From Aminipila butyrica (lineage in GTDB: Bacteria; Bacillota; Clostridia; Peptostreptococcales; Anaerovoracaceae), in NCBI RefSeq assembly GCF_010669305.1, contig NZ_CP048649.1:1240001-1304000 (forward strand): a DNA stretch of 64,000 nt, in the 5' to 3' direction. The position numbers were made by a program, and so were the translations under genes. The notes under the pieces are model-generated. The model saw only the letters and a program-made list of their open reading frames with translations. It made no database searches and had not been told where the DNA came from. Below are positions 9,215 through 17,362 of the stretch, one piece after another (position 1 is the stretch's first letter; every line of letters starts with the position of its first letter).

Positions 9215-10144
9215 ATGAATAACAAGGAGATGGCAAGAAAAAGAGTATTGCTGTTTTATAATCCCTATTCGGGAAACGGCATGTTTAAAAATAACTTGGA
9301 TTTGATTATCAGCAGGTTTCAAAGTGCCGGCTACATTGTGGAGCCAGTGCGGGCCGGACAAGGGGAAGAGCTGGACAGTGTCTTTTCTTTTATGGACCAA
9401 AGCCAGTTTCATCAAGTCATTGCAGCAGGAGGAGACGGGACCATCAACATCTGTGTCAACGCCATGCTGCGCAACAACATTGATCTCCCCCTGACCGTGA
9501 TGCCGGCAGGAACAGCAAACGACTTTGCTTATTACTTCGACTTGCCTCACGACATTAATGAGATGATGGATATTGCCTTAGGCGGAAAGTATACCTATGC
9601 CGATGTGGGCAAGGTCAACGATAAATATTTCATCAATGTAGCAGCCATGGGCATGTTGGTAGATGTCAGTCAGAAGACGGATCCCAATTTGAAGAATACC
9701 TTAGGCATTTTGTCTTATTACCTGAAAGGGTTGACAGAAGTCACCAACTTGCGGCCGATTCCGGTTAAACTCACCAGCGGCGAGTTTTCAGGAGAAGAAA
9801 ATATGTATTTTATGCTGGTCATGAATGGCCGGTCAGCAGGAGGCTTTAAGAAAATATCCCCTAACTCAGAGATTAACGATGGCCTGCTGGATGTGATGCT
9901 CTTTAAGGAAATGCCTATTTTGGAGTTCGGACCGCTGCTGGTGAACATTCTTCAGGGCAACCATCAGGAAAATAAGAATGTGATCTACTTCAAGACCAAC
10001 GACTTAACCATCGAATCCACCCAGGAGGTTTCCACGGATGTGGACGGTGAGAAGGGTGAAAACTTTCCGCTGCACTTTACGGTTCTGCCGAGCAAGCTGA
10101 AAATTTCTACTCGGTATCAGGACATGAAAGGGCCGTTCTGGTAA
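9215..10144 (+). CDS. Diacylglycerol kinase-like (YegS/DgkB family) lipid kinase
   Basis: The family phosphorylates diacylglycerol or related lipids at the inner membrane face; in Gram-positives DgkB recycles diacylglycerol into phosphatidic acid. The 309-residue product carries the DAGK catalytic signatures: LLFYNPYSGNG at the start, the nucleotide-binding GGDGTIN near residue 72, and MPAGTANDFA. The C-terminal half includes the DVDGEKGENFP segment of this family. The ATG at 9215 was chosen because GGAGG ends six bases earlier; an in-frame TTG at 9209 is too close to it. A terminator follows the gene. The exact lipid substrate is not settled by sequence. Confidence 0.88.
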   Translation: MNNKEMARKRVLLFYNPYSGNGMFKNNLDLIISRFQSAGYIVEPVRAGQGEELDSVFSFMDQSQFHQVIAAGGDGTINICVNAMLRNNIDLPLTVMPAGTANDFAYYFDLPHDINEMMDIALGGKYTYADVGKVNDKYFINVAAMGMLVDVSQKTDPNLKNTLGILSYYLKGLTEVTNLRPIPVKLTSGEFSGEENMYFMLVMNGRSAGGFKKISPNSEINDGLLDVMLFKEMPILEFGPLLVNILQGNHQENKNVIYFKTNDLTIESTQEVSTDVDGEKGENFPLHFTVLPSKLKISTRYQDMKGPFW

Positions 10145-10162
10145 TTTGAAAAACAATGATTA

Positions 10163-10190
10163 GGGGCAGAGGAGAGACTCTGCCCTTTTA
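10163..10190 (+). terminator. Intrinsic terminator after the lipid kinase gene
   Basis: An 8-bp perfect stem, GGGCAGAG (10164-10171) with CTCTGCCC (10178-10185), has a 6-base loop and is followed by TTTT. It lies between the lipid kinase stop and the mnmA ribosome site. The short T run may make it leaky. Confidence 0.7.
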
Positions 10191-10212
10191 TGTAAACAGG
10201 AGAATCTATTAT

Positions 10213-11304
10213 ATGACAAAGGTTTTAGTGGGCATGAGCGGCGGCGTGGACAGCTCGGTTTCCGTTTATCTTTTGCAGCAGCAGGGATATGAGGTCAGCG
10301 GCGCCACCCTGAAGCTCTTTGACAACGAAGATATCGGTATTTTGGACAAGGAAAAGACGTGCTGTTCCCTATCGGACGTGCAGGATGCCAGAAATGTGGC
10401 TATGAAGCTGGGGTGCAGGCATTATGTATTTAACTACAGCCAGTGGTTTATGGAGGATGTGGTGAAGCGGTTTGCCCGCAGCTATGAAGAGGGACAGACC
10501 CCCAATCCCTGCATTGACTGCAACCGTTACATTAAGTTTAGCCGGATGTTGGAACGCGCTAAGTTTTTGGGTTTTGATTACATCGCTACAGGCCATTACG
10601 CCCAGGTGGATAGAGATCCGAGTACCGGCCGCTATCTGTTGAGAAAGGGAGCGGATTCAAGCAAGGATCAGAGTTATGTGCTGTACACCTTGACCCAGGA
10701 AGAGCTGTCCCGGACACTGTTCCCCTTGGGAAAGATGACCAAGCAGGAAATTCGGACTATCGCAGAGGGGGAAGGTTTTGTGAACGCTCAGAAGCGAGAC
10801 AGCCAAGACATCTGTTTTGTTCAGGATGGGGACTACGCAGGCTTTTTAGAGCGCGTGATGGGGGTTTCTTCCCCCACGGGAGATTTCGTCGACCGGGCAG
10901 GCCGAAAGATTGGCAGACACCGAGGGCTGATTCATTACACGGTGGGACAGCGGAAGGGTCTAGGACAGACCTTCGGCAAGCCAATGTACGTGCTGGATAA
11001 GAAAAAAGCAGAGAATACAGTGACCTTGGGCAGTCATGAGGAACTGTTTTCCGCTGGCATGGTGGTATCCGAGGTGAATTGGATTGCCATAGAGGCCCTC
11101 AAGGAGCCGATGGAGGTGACGGTGAAAGCCCGGTATTCCATGAAAGAAGTGGCAGCGGTTATTTATCCCTTAGAGAACGGACAAGTGCGAGTGGCCTTTG
11201 ACGAAAAACAGCGGGCTATCACCCCAGGCCAAGCAGCGGTATTTTACCAGGGAGATCTGGTGATAGGCGGCGGTACTATTATCGGACCGGTTTCTGAGCA
11301 GTAA
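10213..11304 (+). CDS. mnmA: tRNA-specific 2-thiouridylase MnmA
   Basis: MnmA makes the 2-thio group on the wobble uridine of tRNA-Lys, -Glu and -Gln, using ATP and sulfur relayed from a cysteine desulfurase. The 363-residue product has the PP-loop GMSGGVDSS near its start. The two catalytic cysteines sit in NPCIDCNRYIKF and SQDICFVQDGDYAGF. ATGHYAQV and HYTVGQRKGLG are also family hallmarks. The start at ATG 10213 has an AGGAGA ribosome site nine bases upstream; an in-frame ATG at 10156 would run through the preceding terminator hairpin and is rejected. Confidence 0.97.
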   Translation: MTKVLVGMSGGVDSSVSVYLLQQQGYEVSGATLKLFDNEDIGILDKEKTCCSLSDVQDARNVAMKLGCRHYVFNYSQWFMEDVVKRFARSYEEGQTPNPCIDCNRYIKFSRMLERAKFLGFDYIATGHYAQVDRDPSTGRYLLRKGADSSKDQSYVLYTLTQEELSRTLFPLGKMTKQEIRTIAEGEGFVNAQKRDSQDICFVQDGDYAGFLERVMGVSSPTGDFVDRAGRKIGRHRGLIHYTVGQRKGLGQTFGKPMYVLDKKKAENTVTLGSHEELFSAGMVVSEVNWIAIEALKEPMEVTVKARYSMKEVAAVIYPLENGQVRVAFDEKQRAITPGQAAVFYQGDLVIGGGTIIGPVSEQ

Positions 11305-11361
11305 AGCCGCTTATGCAGACTGCTGCTGATAGTTTAAAAAAAGAGGAAGAAGGAGAAGCAG

Positions 11362-11811
11362 ATGGACGAATATACTATGCGTCTATCGGAAACGATGGAC
11401 TACGAGGCACTAAAAGTCTTATATATAAAAAATGACCTGGAGGTGGACCCCGACTTGCCTATGCCGGAAGGGGTAGTGAAGAACTGGCAGATTATCAACC
11501 AGGAGGATCGGCTGGTGGCCGGGTTGACTCTGGCCAAGTATGAGGATGAATTCATCATAGACGGCATCGCTGTAGAACCGGAATACCGGAAGCTGAAGCT
11601 AGGCAAGATTTTGCTGGAAAAAGCTGTGTCAGAAGTTCGAAGCCTGGGAGGTACAATCATCTTTCTAGTAGCCCGAGCACCAGAATTTTTTAGGAAACAG
11701 GGTTTTATAACGATTGAGCCGGAGACTGCCCCTCAAGTATTCGACTGCATGACATGTCCTCAATATGGGATTCAGTGTCATCCGGAAGTAATGCGATTGG
11801 ATTTAGAATAG
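11362..11811 (+). CDS. GNAT-family N-acetyltransferase
   Basis: The 149-residue protein has the GNAT acetyl-CoA fold. The core reads IDGIAVEPEYRKLKLGKILL, where beta-4 leads into an [RQ]xxGx[GA]-like loop (residues about 73-92). The end contains FFRKQGF, the usual beta-6/7 region. The C-terminal Cys-rich tail (DCMTCPQYGIQCHPEVMRLD) resembles the ends of ArgA-like acetyltransferases and other clostridial GNATs. The substrate cannot be told. An AGGAGAAGCAG sequence precedes the ATG. Confidence 0.85.
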   Translation: MDEYTMRLSETMDYEALKVLYIKNDLEVDPDLPMPEGVVKNWQIINQEDRLVAGLTLAKYEDEFIIDGIAVEPEYRKLKLGKILLEKAVSEVRSLGGTIIFLVARAPEFFRKQGFITIEPETAPQVFDCMTCPQYGIQCHPEVMRLDLE

Positions 11812-11952
11812 CAGGCAGCTGGTACAGAGCAGGCTGACGGCTAAGGCAGAAGAGCTGATGAGCGCCTTTTCCAGATAGAGATAGGAGGCATGAACAGGCT
11901 GGTCACCGCATAAGATGATAGTATGAATCTTGCGGATTGGAGGGACCTGGAG

Positions 11953-12690
11953 ATGAAAATGCTTTCTAGAGTGCTGGCGGTGCTCATGGGCCTGGCAGCA
12001 GCTATATGGGTCTATCAGGCGGTGGATGTGGGGGCAGTGGTCAACCAAGACCGAAAATTGCCTATCTATAGTGTGGAGACCACTGAAAAGAAGGTGGCCA
12101 TCAGCTTTGACGCGGCTTGGGGAGATGAACGGACCATCGGCATCTTAGATGATCTAGATAAATTTAACGTAAAGGCTACTTTTTTTCTGGTAAAATTCTG
12201 GGCGGAAAAATACCCTCAGGATGTAGCAGAAATTCAAAAGAGAGGCCATGAGATTGGCAATCACTCTGCCACTCATCCCGACATGACCGGCCTGACAGAA
12301 GAAAAGATTGCCAGTGAGCTGAAGGAAACGTCGGATGTCATTGAAAAGATTACAGGAAAGCGCACGACACTGTTTCGGCCGCCTTTCGGGGCTTACGATA
12401 ATCATGTAATTCAGACCTGTGAAAAGGAGGGTTACAAGGTCATTCAGTGGTCGGTAGACAGCTTAGACTGGAAAGACATATCCACAGAGCAGATTGTAGA
12501 TCGGGTTACCAGAAACGTCAAGTCTGGAGACATCATCCTTTTTCATAACAATGCGGAGCATGTGGATGAATACTTACCGTTAGTGCTTAAAAGCTTACAA
12601 GATCAGGGCTTTCAGATTGTCCCGGTGGGGCAGTTGATTCATTATGAGAAGTATCGCATGGACCCGGCAGGTAAGCAGTGTAAAATATAA
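11953..12690 (+). CDS. PdaB-like sporulation polysaccharide deacetylase
   Basis: The product removes N-acetyl groups from peptidoglycan-type glycans; PdaB of Bacillus subtilis acts in spore cortex maintenance. One N-terminal helix (about residues 5-23 of the 245) anchors it outside the membrane. The NodB-type domain shows the metal and catalytic motifs as SFDAAWGDE (motif 1), HEIGNHSATHPDM (metal His pair) and RPPFGAYD. FDAAWG instead of TFDDG is the PdaB variant. I chose ATG 11953, which has GGAGGG nine bases upstream; the in-frame ATG at 11923 has none. A strong terminator ends the unit. Confidence 0.87.
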   Translation: MKMLSRVLAVLMGLAAAIWVYQAVDVGAVVNQDRKLPIYSVETTEKKVAISFDAAWGDERTIGILDDLDKFNVKATFFLVKFWAEKYPQDVAEIQKRGHEIGNHSATHPDMTGLTEEKIASELKETSDVIEKITGKRTTLFRPPFGAYDNHVIQTCEKEGYKVIQWSVDSLDWKDISTEQIVDRVTRNVKSGDIILFHNNAEHVDEYLPLVLKSLQDQGFQIVPVGQLIHYEKYRMDPAGKQCKI

Positions 12691-12698
12691 GCCGATGA

Positions 12699-12742
12699 AA
12701 GTCTCCTTTAAAACGTCAGCCTGTTTTAAAGGAGACTTTTTT
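12699..12742 (+). terminator. Strong intrinsic terminator after the deacetylase gene
   Basis: A perfect 16-bp stem, AAGTCTCCTTTAAAAC (12699-12714) with GTTTTAAAGGAGACTT (12723-12738), has an 8-base loop and runs into a T tract. Confidence 0.92.
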
Positions 12743-12785
12743 GTTGCCATTAAAGCAAAGAACTTATTTTCCTGACGGCTGGCAG

Positions 12786-12814
12786 TTGAAGGCTCAGGGG
12801 ATTTATGTTAAAAT
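12786..12814 (+). promoter_or_regulatory. Sigma-A type promoter
   Basis: TTGAAG (12786-12791), a 17-base spacer and TAAAAT (12809-12814) lie 25 bases before the start of the small gene at 12839 and just after a terminator. Confidence 0.6.
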
Positions 12815-12838
12815 TAAGAAAAGAAAGGATGTGAAGAG

Positions 12839-13135
12839 ATGAAAGATTATAAGAATATCGAGAAGATTGATACCCTGGACGATGGAACCATGAACGTATT
12901 GATGAAAAACGGCAAGGGGGCCGTGGTAGAAATCATTCGACTGAACGAAAAATTTCAGGCAGCGATTTATAAGCTTTTCGCTCCTGATTTTGAGCAGGTG
13001 GCCCAGAGAGAAGGATCCCTAGCCAGGCTGGGGCATCACGACGGATACAAGGAATGTGCCAAGGAGGCTTTAGGCTGGATTGATGAGAATCCGCTGGAAT
13101 TCATCGAACCCCAGGAGATTAAGCCGATAAAATAA
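12839..13135 (+). CDS. Hypothetical protein, 98 residues
   Basis: I do not recognise this small soluble protein. It has no signal or membrane segment. It starts MKDYKNIEKIDTLDDGTMNV, carries a central mixed helical region and ends acidic then basic (IEPQEIKPIK). The gene is well supported as real: it has its own promoter, a ribosome site (AGGATGTGAAGAG) before the ATG, and a terminator directly after it, so it is a monocistronic unit. Codon use resembles its neighbours. Function unknown. Confidence 0.75.
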   Translation: MKDYKNIEKIDTLDDGTMNVLMKNGKGAVVEIIRLNEKFQAAIYKLFAPDFEQVAQREGSLARLGHHDGYKECAKEALGWIDENPLEFIEPQEIKPIK

Positions 13136-13151
13136 TGATAAAGAAAAGATT

Positions 13152-13200
13152 AAAGAGAAAGGGAAGAACAAAAAGCTGTTCGACCTTTCTCTTTTGTTTT
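13152..13200 (+). terminator. Terminator between the convergent small gene and LD-carboxypeptidase gene
   Basis: AAAGAGAAAGG (13152-13162) pairs with CCTTTCTCTTT (13184-13194). An inner stem GAACA/TGTTC (13166-13170 with 13177-13181) extends the hairpin, and CTTTTGTTTT follows. The A-rich left side could also serve the minus strand. Confidence 0.8.
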
Positions 13201-13214
13201 CAGCAGAAAATAGC

Positions 13215-14180
13215 TCAGGTGAGAGCACCCGGCGAAGGGGCTGTTGTTTTACAGGAAAGTGTTTTCTGGACATCAAAGCAAATGGATGTTGAACTAGTAT
13301 CCACCGTGCAATGAGCCCCTAAGGGCAACGTCAAGTTGGGATTTCCATGACCGCTTTGGATATTATATAAGACCGGAACGGCAATACCTTCTAGGGCCTC
13401 TTGAAAGAGCTGTAATTCGGTGTAGTCCGGCATGTTTTCATTTGGACATTGGGTAAACTGACCTAAAAGAATACCAGCACAGTCCTGGAACTTGCCGGCA
13501 TTTTTCAGCTGGTATACCAGACGGTCCATGCGACTGACCGTTTCACCGACTTCCTCTATAAAGAATATTTTCCCTCGGGTATCTACCTCGTAAGGAGTTG
13601 CCAATGAGGCACACAGCAGGGAGAGATTGCCGCCCACCAAGGGTCCAGCCCCTCGGCCCTTCTGCAGAACTTGAAGGGGGCAGCCTGCCGGATTCTTAAA
13701 CTGGTAAGCTTCTTCTGTGCACAGGGCTTGAAAGAGACTGCACTTAGAATCTTCATCTAGGTCATCCACTAGGTTGGAGGAAACCATGGGACCGTGGAAA
13801 GTTACCAGTCCACACTGCTGATTAAAGAGCAGGTGGAAACTGGTCACGTCGCTATAGCCCACAAAGATCTTTGGATTGGCCTTAATCAAGTCTAAGTCCA
13901 AGTTTTCCAAGGCTCGAATACCTCCGTAGCCCCCACGGATGCAGAATATGGCTTCCACTTCGGGATCGGCAAACATGCGATTGATCCAGCTGCTGCGGGT
14001 TTGGCCGTCTCCGGCCATGTAGCCTCCTTGATTGTGGGTTAGGTTATCCGCCATTTTTACGCGGAAGCCCAGTTGCTCCATCACAGCACGGCATTGGGCT
14101 GCCCGCTCCGGCGATATGGGGGAGCTGGGACAGATTAGACCCACCGTAGCCCCGGTTCGCAAAGGTTTTGGATAGTTCAT
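13215..14180 (-). CDS. Muramoyltetrapeptide (LD-) carboxypeptidase, peptidase family S66
   Basis: The S66 family removes the terminal D-Ala from murein tetrapeptides in recycling, or cleaves related compounds such as microcin C (MccF). The 321-residue product has the nucleophile elbow GYSD (Ser near residue 115, in KIFVGYSDVTSFHLLF). FCIRGGYGGIRALENLD and the catalytic His region SGHGNPNLTLPLGA near the end are also family hallmarks. There is no signal peptide, which fits a cytoplasmic recycling enzyme. It follows spmB by 46 bases on the same strand, so it probably belongs to the spmA-spmB transcript; a link to spore or cell-wall turnover is inference. Confidence 0.9.
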   Translation of the reverse strand: MNYPKPLRTGATVGLICPSSPISPERAAQCRAVMEQLGFRVKMADNLTHNQGGYMAGDGQTRSSWINRMFADPEVEAIFCIRGGYGGIRALENLDLDLIKANPKIFVGYSDVTSFHLLFNQQCGLVTFHGPMVSSNLVDDLDEDSKCSLFQALCTEEAYQFKNPAGCPLQVLQKGRGAGPLVGGNLSLLCASLATPYEVDTRGKIFFIEEVGETVSRMDRLVYQLKNAGKFQDCAGILLGQFTQCPNENMPDYTELQLFQEALEGIAVPVLYNIQSGHGNPNLTLPLGAHCTVDTSSTSICFDVQKTLSCKTTAPSPGALT

Positions 14181-14226
14181 CTCGTATTCCTCATTTCTTG
14201 AACAATCGATTTTTTCTCACACAAGA

Positions 14227-14760
14227 TTAATACCACATAATGTTTACGATGATGGTAGCGGCTATGAGAGATGCCGTATCCCCTAACAGGCCGGCCAGGA
14301 CGGAGTGCCGTACATTGGTGATGCCTACAGCACCGAAGTACACGGCTACGATGTAAAAGGTGGTTTCACCAGAGCCTAGGGCTACGGAGGCAATCCGGCC
14401 AATTTGGCTCTGGGTGCCGTAGGTGGAGAGCAGCTCGCTCAGCATTCCTTCGGCAGCCCCGCCGGAGAAGGAACGCATGATGCCCATGGGTAGCACTTCG
14501 CCGGGCATACCGATGAGGCTCGTGAGGGGGTCAATGAGAGTTACCAGCCAGTCCATGGCCCCGGAGGCTCTGAACATACCGATAGCGGCCAGCATGCAGA
14601 CCAGATAAGGAACGATCATGACCGCTGTGGTTAGACCTTCCTTGGCACCTTCTGTAAATACGGAATAAACCTTTACGCCTTTGGTCAGGGCATAAACAGG
14701 AATAATCAGCAGGAGCAAGGGAATGGCATAGAGGGAAATGTTATTTAATACTGCTGTCAT
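14227..14760 (-). CDS. spmB: Spore maturation protein B
   Basis: SpmB and SpmA are inner-membrane proteins of the nucleoside-recognition (GATE) domain family, needed for full spore core dehydration in Bacillus and Clostridium. The 177-residue product has about five hydrophobic segments and the family pattern FSGGAAEGMLSELLSTYG and GSGETTFYIVAVYFGAVGIT. The conserved GSGET turn lies in the membrane. GGAGG lies nine bases before the ATG. The gene is 31 bases downstream of spmA, in the usual order. Confidence 0.95.
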   Translation of the reverse strand: MTAVLNNISLYAIPLLLLIIPVYALTKGVKVYSVFTEGAKEGLTTAVMIVPYLVCMLAAIGMFRASGAMDWLVTLIDPLTSLIGMPGEVLPMGIMRSFSGGAAEGMLSELLSTYGTQSQIGRIASVALGSGETTFYIVAVYFGAVGITNVRHSVLAGLLGDTASLIAATIIVNIMWY

Positions 14761-14791
14761 AAATAGGTACCTCCTTCATACGTTTCACAGC

Positions 14792-15460
14792 CTACAGCTT
14801 GATTGGATCGCTGCCAATGTAATTCTCGTTAATCTCTAACGTTCCGGCGGCCAACTCTTTTTCAATAATGGCGGACAGTTTATACCGCTTGAGTTTCCCT
14901 AAGAGAATGGTGGCGGTTATACCAGTAGCCGTGGAGATGATGGTAGCCAAAATAGTAGGACCGACGATTTCTACGGTACCTTCAACTTGAACCGCAGAGC
15001 GCAGAGCCAGAACAATAACAGGAATCATCGTAATCGAGGTGGTGGCGATGGCCAACAGCATACACTGGGCGTCCGTAGCAATGTGCTTGGTCTTGTTTAG
15101 GGTCTGTAAATCGGCCATGGCTTTGAGGCCAAATGGTGTAGCAGCATTGCCGATACCCAGGATATTTGCAGCAAAGTACAAAGCCATGGAGCTCATAGCT
15201 GGATGATCTGCCGGAACTTCTGGAAAAAGTTTCTTCATAACGGGAGCTAAGAAACGGCCAAGTTTTTCGCAGAGACCAGCTTCACTCATGACGGCCATCA
15301 GGCCGGTAAAGAAAACCATGACGCCGATGAGACCGAATACAATCTCGACAGCGGTGTTAGCAAATGAAAACATGGCATCCTGCACGGCGCTTACATTTCC
15401 AGTGGCGATACCCGCAACAACGGAAATAGCTACCAGGCCTGCCCAAATATAATTCATCAT
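14792..15460 (-). CDS. spmA: Spore maturation protein A
   Basis: This is the partner of SpmB in spore core dehydration. The 222-residue product is a multi-spanning membrane protein with the family pattern LYFAANILGIGNAATPFGLKAM, where the GNAATP turn is characteristic, and MLLAIATTSITMIPV. GGAGG lies nine bases before ATG 15460; an in-frame TTG at 15466 is too close to the ribosome site. The upstream gap (15461-15673) is AT-rich, with two copies of ATTTTTACAT, but I could not fix a sporulation promoter there. Confidence 0.94.
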   Translation of the reverse strand: MMNYIWAGLVAISVVAGIATGNVSAVQDAMFSFANTAVEIVFGLIGVMVFFTGLMAVMSEAGLCEKLGRFLAPVMKKLFPEVPADHPAMSSMALYFAANILGIGNAATPFGLKAMADLQTLNKTKHIATDAQCMLLAIATTSITMIPVIVLALRSAVQVEGTVEIVGPTILATIISTATGITATILLGKLKRYKLSAIIEKELAAGTLEINENYIGSDPIKL

Positions 15461-15673
15461 AATCAATAACCTCCTTTAACCTTAATATGTAAAAATATGA
15501 TGAATTTTAAAGTTTTAGAATGTAAAAATTATGCTATGTCCAAGAAAACCTAAAGAGCAGGGCTAAAGCCTCTAGGCCGGCAATAAACTTTGTGCAAGCA
15601 GCCAAGTTTTTCTTCTTTTATGACCGTGGATTACATATACTTGTCCTAAATAGCCAAGAAGGAGGCCGGTTAT

Positions 15674-16264
15674 ATGGAAAAAATTACATACTATTATTCC
15701 GCTTTGTCCAAGCAGGTTTTCATTCTGCTGCTGGGTTGCTTGGTCCTTTTTCGATTTCTTCTGCTCATGGAGGTAATTCTTTATAATATCAACGGGTACG
15801 GGGAATTGATGAATTTGGGAGCCTCCATCGTCTTGTATGGATTCTATTTGGCCGTGTGCCTGCTGGCGTTTACCGGCTATAAGTTTTTCTATACGGAATT
15901 TGATGAACAGGAGGTCATTTACCACAACCGGCTGCTGAGAAAACAGAAGCGGGTAGAGCTGACTGAAATCCGGCGGGCCCATCTGACAAAACGAGGCATT
16001 TACCTGTATGGAGATGGAGAACGGAAGCCGTTGCTTTATCTGCCCTTCTTTCGTTGGGGAGTTGTTTCTGCCGTAGGGGTGGACCGCTTGTATAAGCTGT
16101 TAAAGGAGCGATCCATAGAGATACAAAAAGATTTTAAGGTTCTGCCAGGACATGGGAAGCGGTGGAAGTGGGTCGCCATCCTTTACAGCTGTATGGCCCT
16201 GCTGATTCTGGGCTCTGCTACCCAGACACTTTCTTTGGTCGTGGCCATTTTCAAAAGTCGTTGA
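15674..16264 (+). CDS. Hypothetical membrane protein with a PH-like segment
   Basis: This 196-residue protein has two N-terminal hydrophobic helices (about 14-35 and 47-68), a cytoplasmic middle, and a last helix at about 168-190. The middle part, FDEQEVIYHNRLLRKQKRVE followed by LTEIRRAHLTKRGIYLY, has the strand-and-turn pattern seen in bacterial PH domains (DUF304/YdbS-like), but this is a weak visual likeness. AAGGAGG sits before the ATG and a terminator follows, so it is a single-gene unit. Function unknown. Confidence 0.7.
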   Translation: MEKITYYYSALSKQVFILLLGCLVLFRFLLLMEVILYNINGYGELMNLGASIVLYGFYLAVCLLAFTGYKFFYTEFDEQEVIYHNRLLRKQKRVELTEIRRAHLTKRGIYLYGDGERKPLLYLPFFRWGVVSAVGVDRLYKLLKERSIEIQKDFKVLPGHGKRWKWVAILYSCMALLILGSATQTLSLVVAIFKSR

Positions 16265-16314
16265 TACAAAAAAAGGCGATGCTTTTATTGAGCGTACCGC
16301 CTTCTTTTTGTATA
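16265..16314. terminator. Bidirectional terminator between convergent genes
   Basis: TACAAAAAAAGGCG (16265-16278) is nearly complementary to CGCCTTCTTTTTGTA further on. The hairpin has A-rich and T-rich flanks and can end both the plus-strand membrane protein gene and the minus-strand dipeptidase gene. Confidence 0.75.
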
Positions 16315-16348
16315 TCCTGCTTTATGTATGAGGCCTGAAAAGCCTGGA

Positions 16349-17296
16349 TCAGCCTATTGTTTCCCGCAGAATGCGAAAGGCATTATCTTTAGCTATTTTT
16401 TCCACCTGATCGTCGGTAAAGTGGCCAGAAAGAGCTTCCAGCAGACTGGGGTAACCGGCGTAATCGCCAAATTCCAAGCCACATTCGATACCGTCAAAGT
16501 CGGAGCCCAGGCCGACGGATTCTATGCCAGCTTTATCTACCATGTGCTTAACATGATTTACAATCTGTTGGATTGTGGCGTATTCGGAATCGGCTTCTAG
16601 GAAGGCCGAGCAGAAATTCACACCGACTAAGCCTCCCTGCTGGCCGAGCAACCTCAACTGGTCGTCGGTCAAGTTCCGCCGGTGGTTGCAGAGAGCTCTG
16701 GCACAGGAGTGTGAAGCCACAAAAGGCTTTCGACTGTGCCTGGCCACATCGTAGAAGCCACCCTCTGACAGATGGGACACGTCGATGAGCATACCTAATC
16801 GATTCATTTCTGAGACTACTTCCAGCCCAAAAGGCTTCAATCCCCGTTGATGTTCGGCAGGATCGTCACTGGACGGATAGCCGATGGCATTTTCAAAATT
16901 CCAGGTCAAGGTAATTAACCGTACCCCTTTGTCGAAGACGTCCTGGATTCGTTCCAGCCGATCGCCCAAGACCACGCCGTCTTCAATGGCCAGCAGTGCA
17001 GAGATTTTATTCGCTTTGGCGTTGACTAGAATATCTGCGGAGCAGGTTGCGGGACATAGGTGTTGGGCATTTAAAGCCAGCTGGAATTGATACGTCTCAT
17101 AGACCTGATTGAAAATGTCATAAGGATCCATGGTTGCTTTTTCTTTGGGCGAGATAAAGATGGCAAAAAACTGAGCCAAAGCCTGGCCGTCAATCAGTTT
17201 TTTGATGGTGATGTGACCGGGATTGGATGCCAGCGTATATGCCGGGTCCCGGTAACATTCTAGGATGGTGTCACAATGCATATCAATGATGTTCAT
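16349..17296 (-). CDS. Membrane-dipeptidase-type peptidase (family M19)
   Basis: M19 enzymes cleave dipeptides, including those with a D-residue at the C-terminus, with two zinc ions. The 315-residue product shows the zinc ligands HxD in IIDMHCDTI (residues 3-11), the bridging Glu in LAIEDGVVLG, and the His residues in MLIDVSHLSEGGFYDV and VASHSCARALCNHRRN. GLGSDFDGIE is another family hallmark. There is no signal peptide, so action is probably cytoplasmic on imported peptides. GGAG precedes the ATG. It is divergent from a VanX-like dipeptidase gene 66 bases away. Confidence 0.95.
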   Translation of the reverse strand: MNIIDMHCDTILECYRDPAYTLASNPGHITIKKLIDGQALAQFFAIFISPKEKATMDPYDIFNQVYETYQFQLALNAQHLCPATCSADILVNAKANKISALLAIEDGVVLGDRLERIQDVFDKGVRLITLTWNFENAIGYPSSDDPAEHQRGLKPFGLEVVSEMNRLGMLIDVSHLSEGGFYDVARHSRKPFVASHSCARALCNHRRNLTDDQLRLLGQQGGLVGVNFCSAFLEADSEYATIQQIVNHVKHMVDKAGIESVGLGSDFDGIECGLEFGDYAGYPSLLEALSGHFTDDQVEKIAKDNAFRILRETIG

Positions 17297-17362
17297 ATCA
17301 TATTCTCCTTTTCCATATATTTATATAATAAAATGAAGAGTGAGGGAGACAGGGCGCGTAAT

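Noticed and set aside
11890..11913. Seven-codon frame (MNRLVTA) after AGGAGG
   Set aside because: The ribosome site is one base from the ATG, too close for initiation, and the frame is trivially short.
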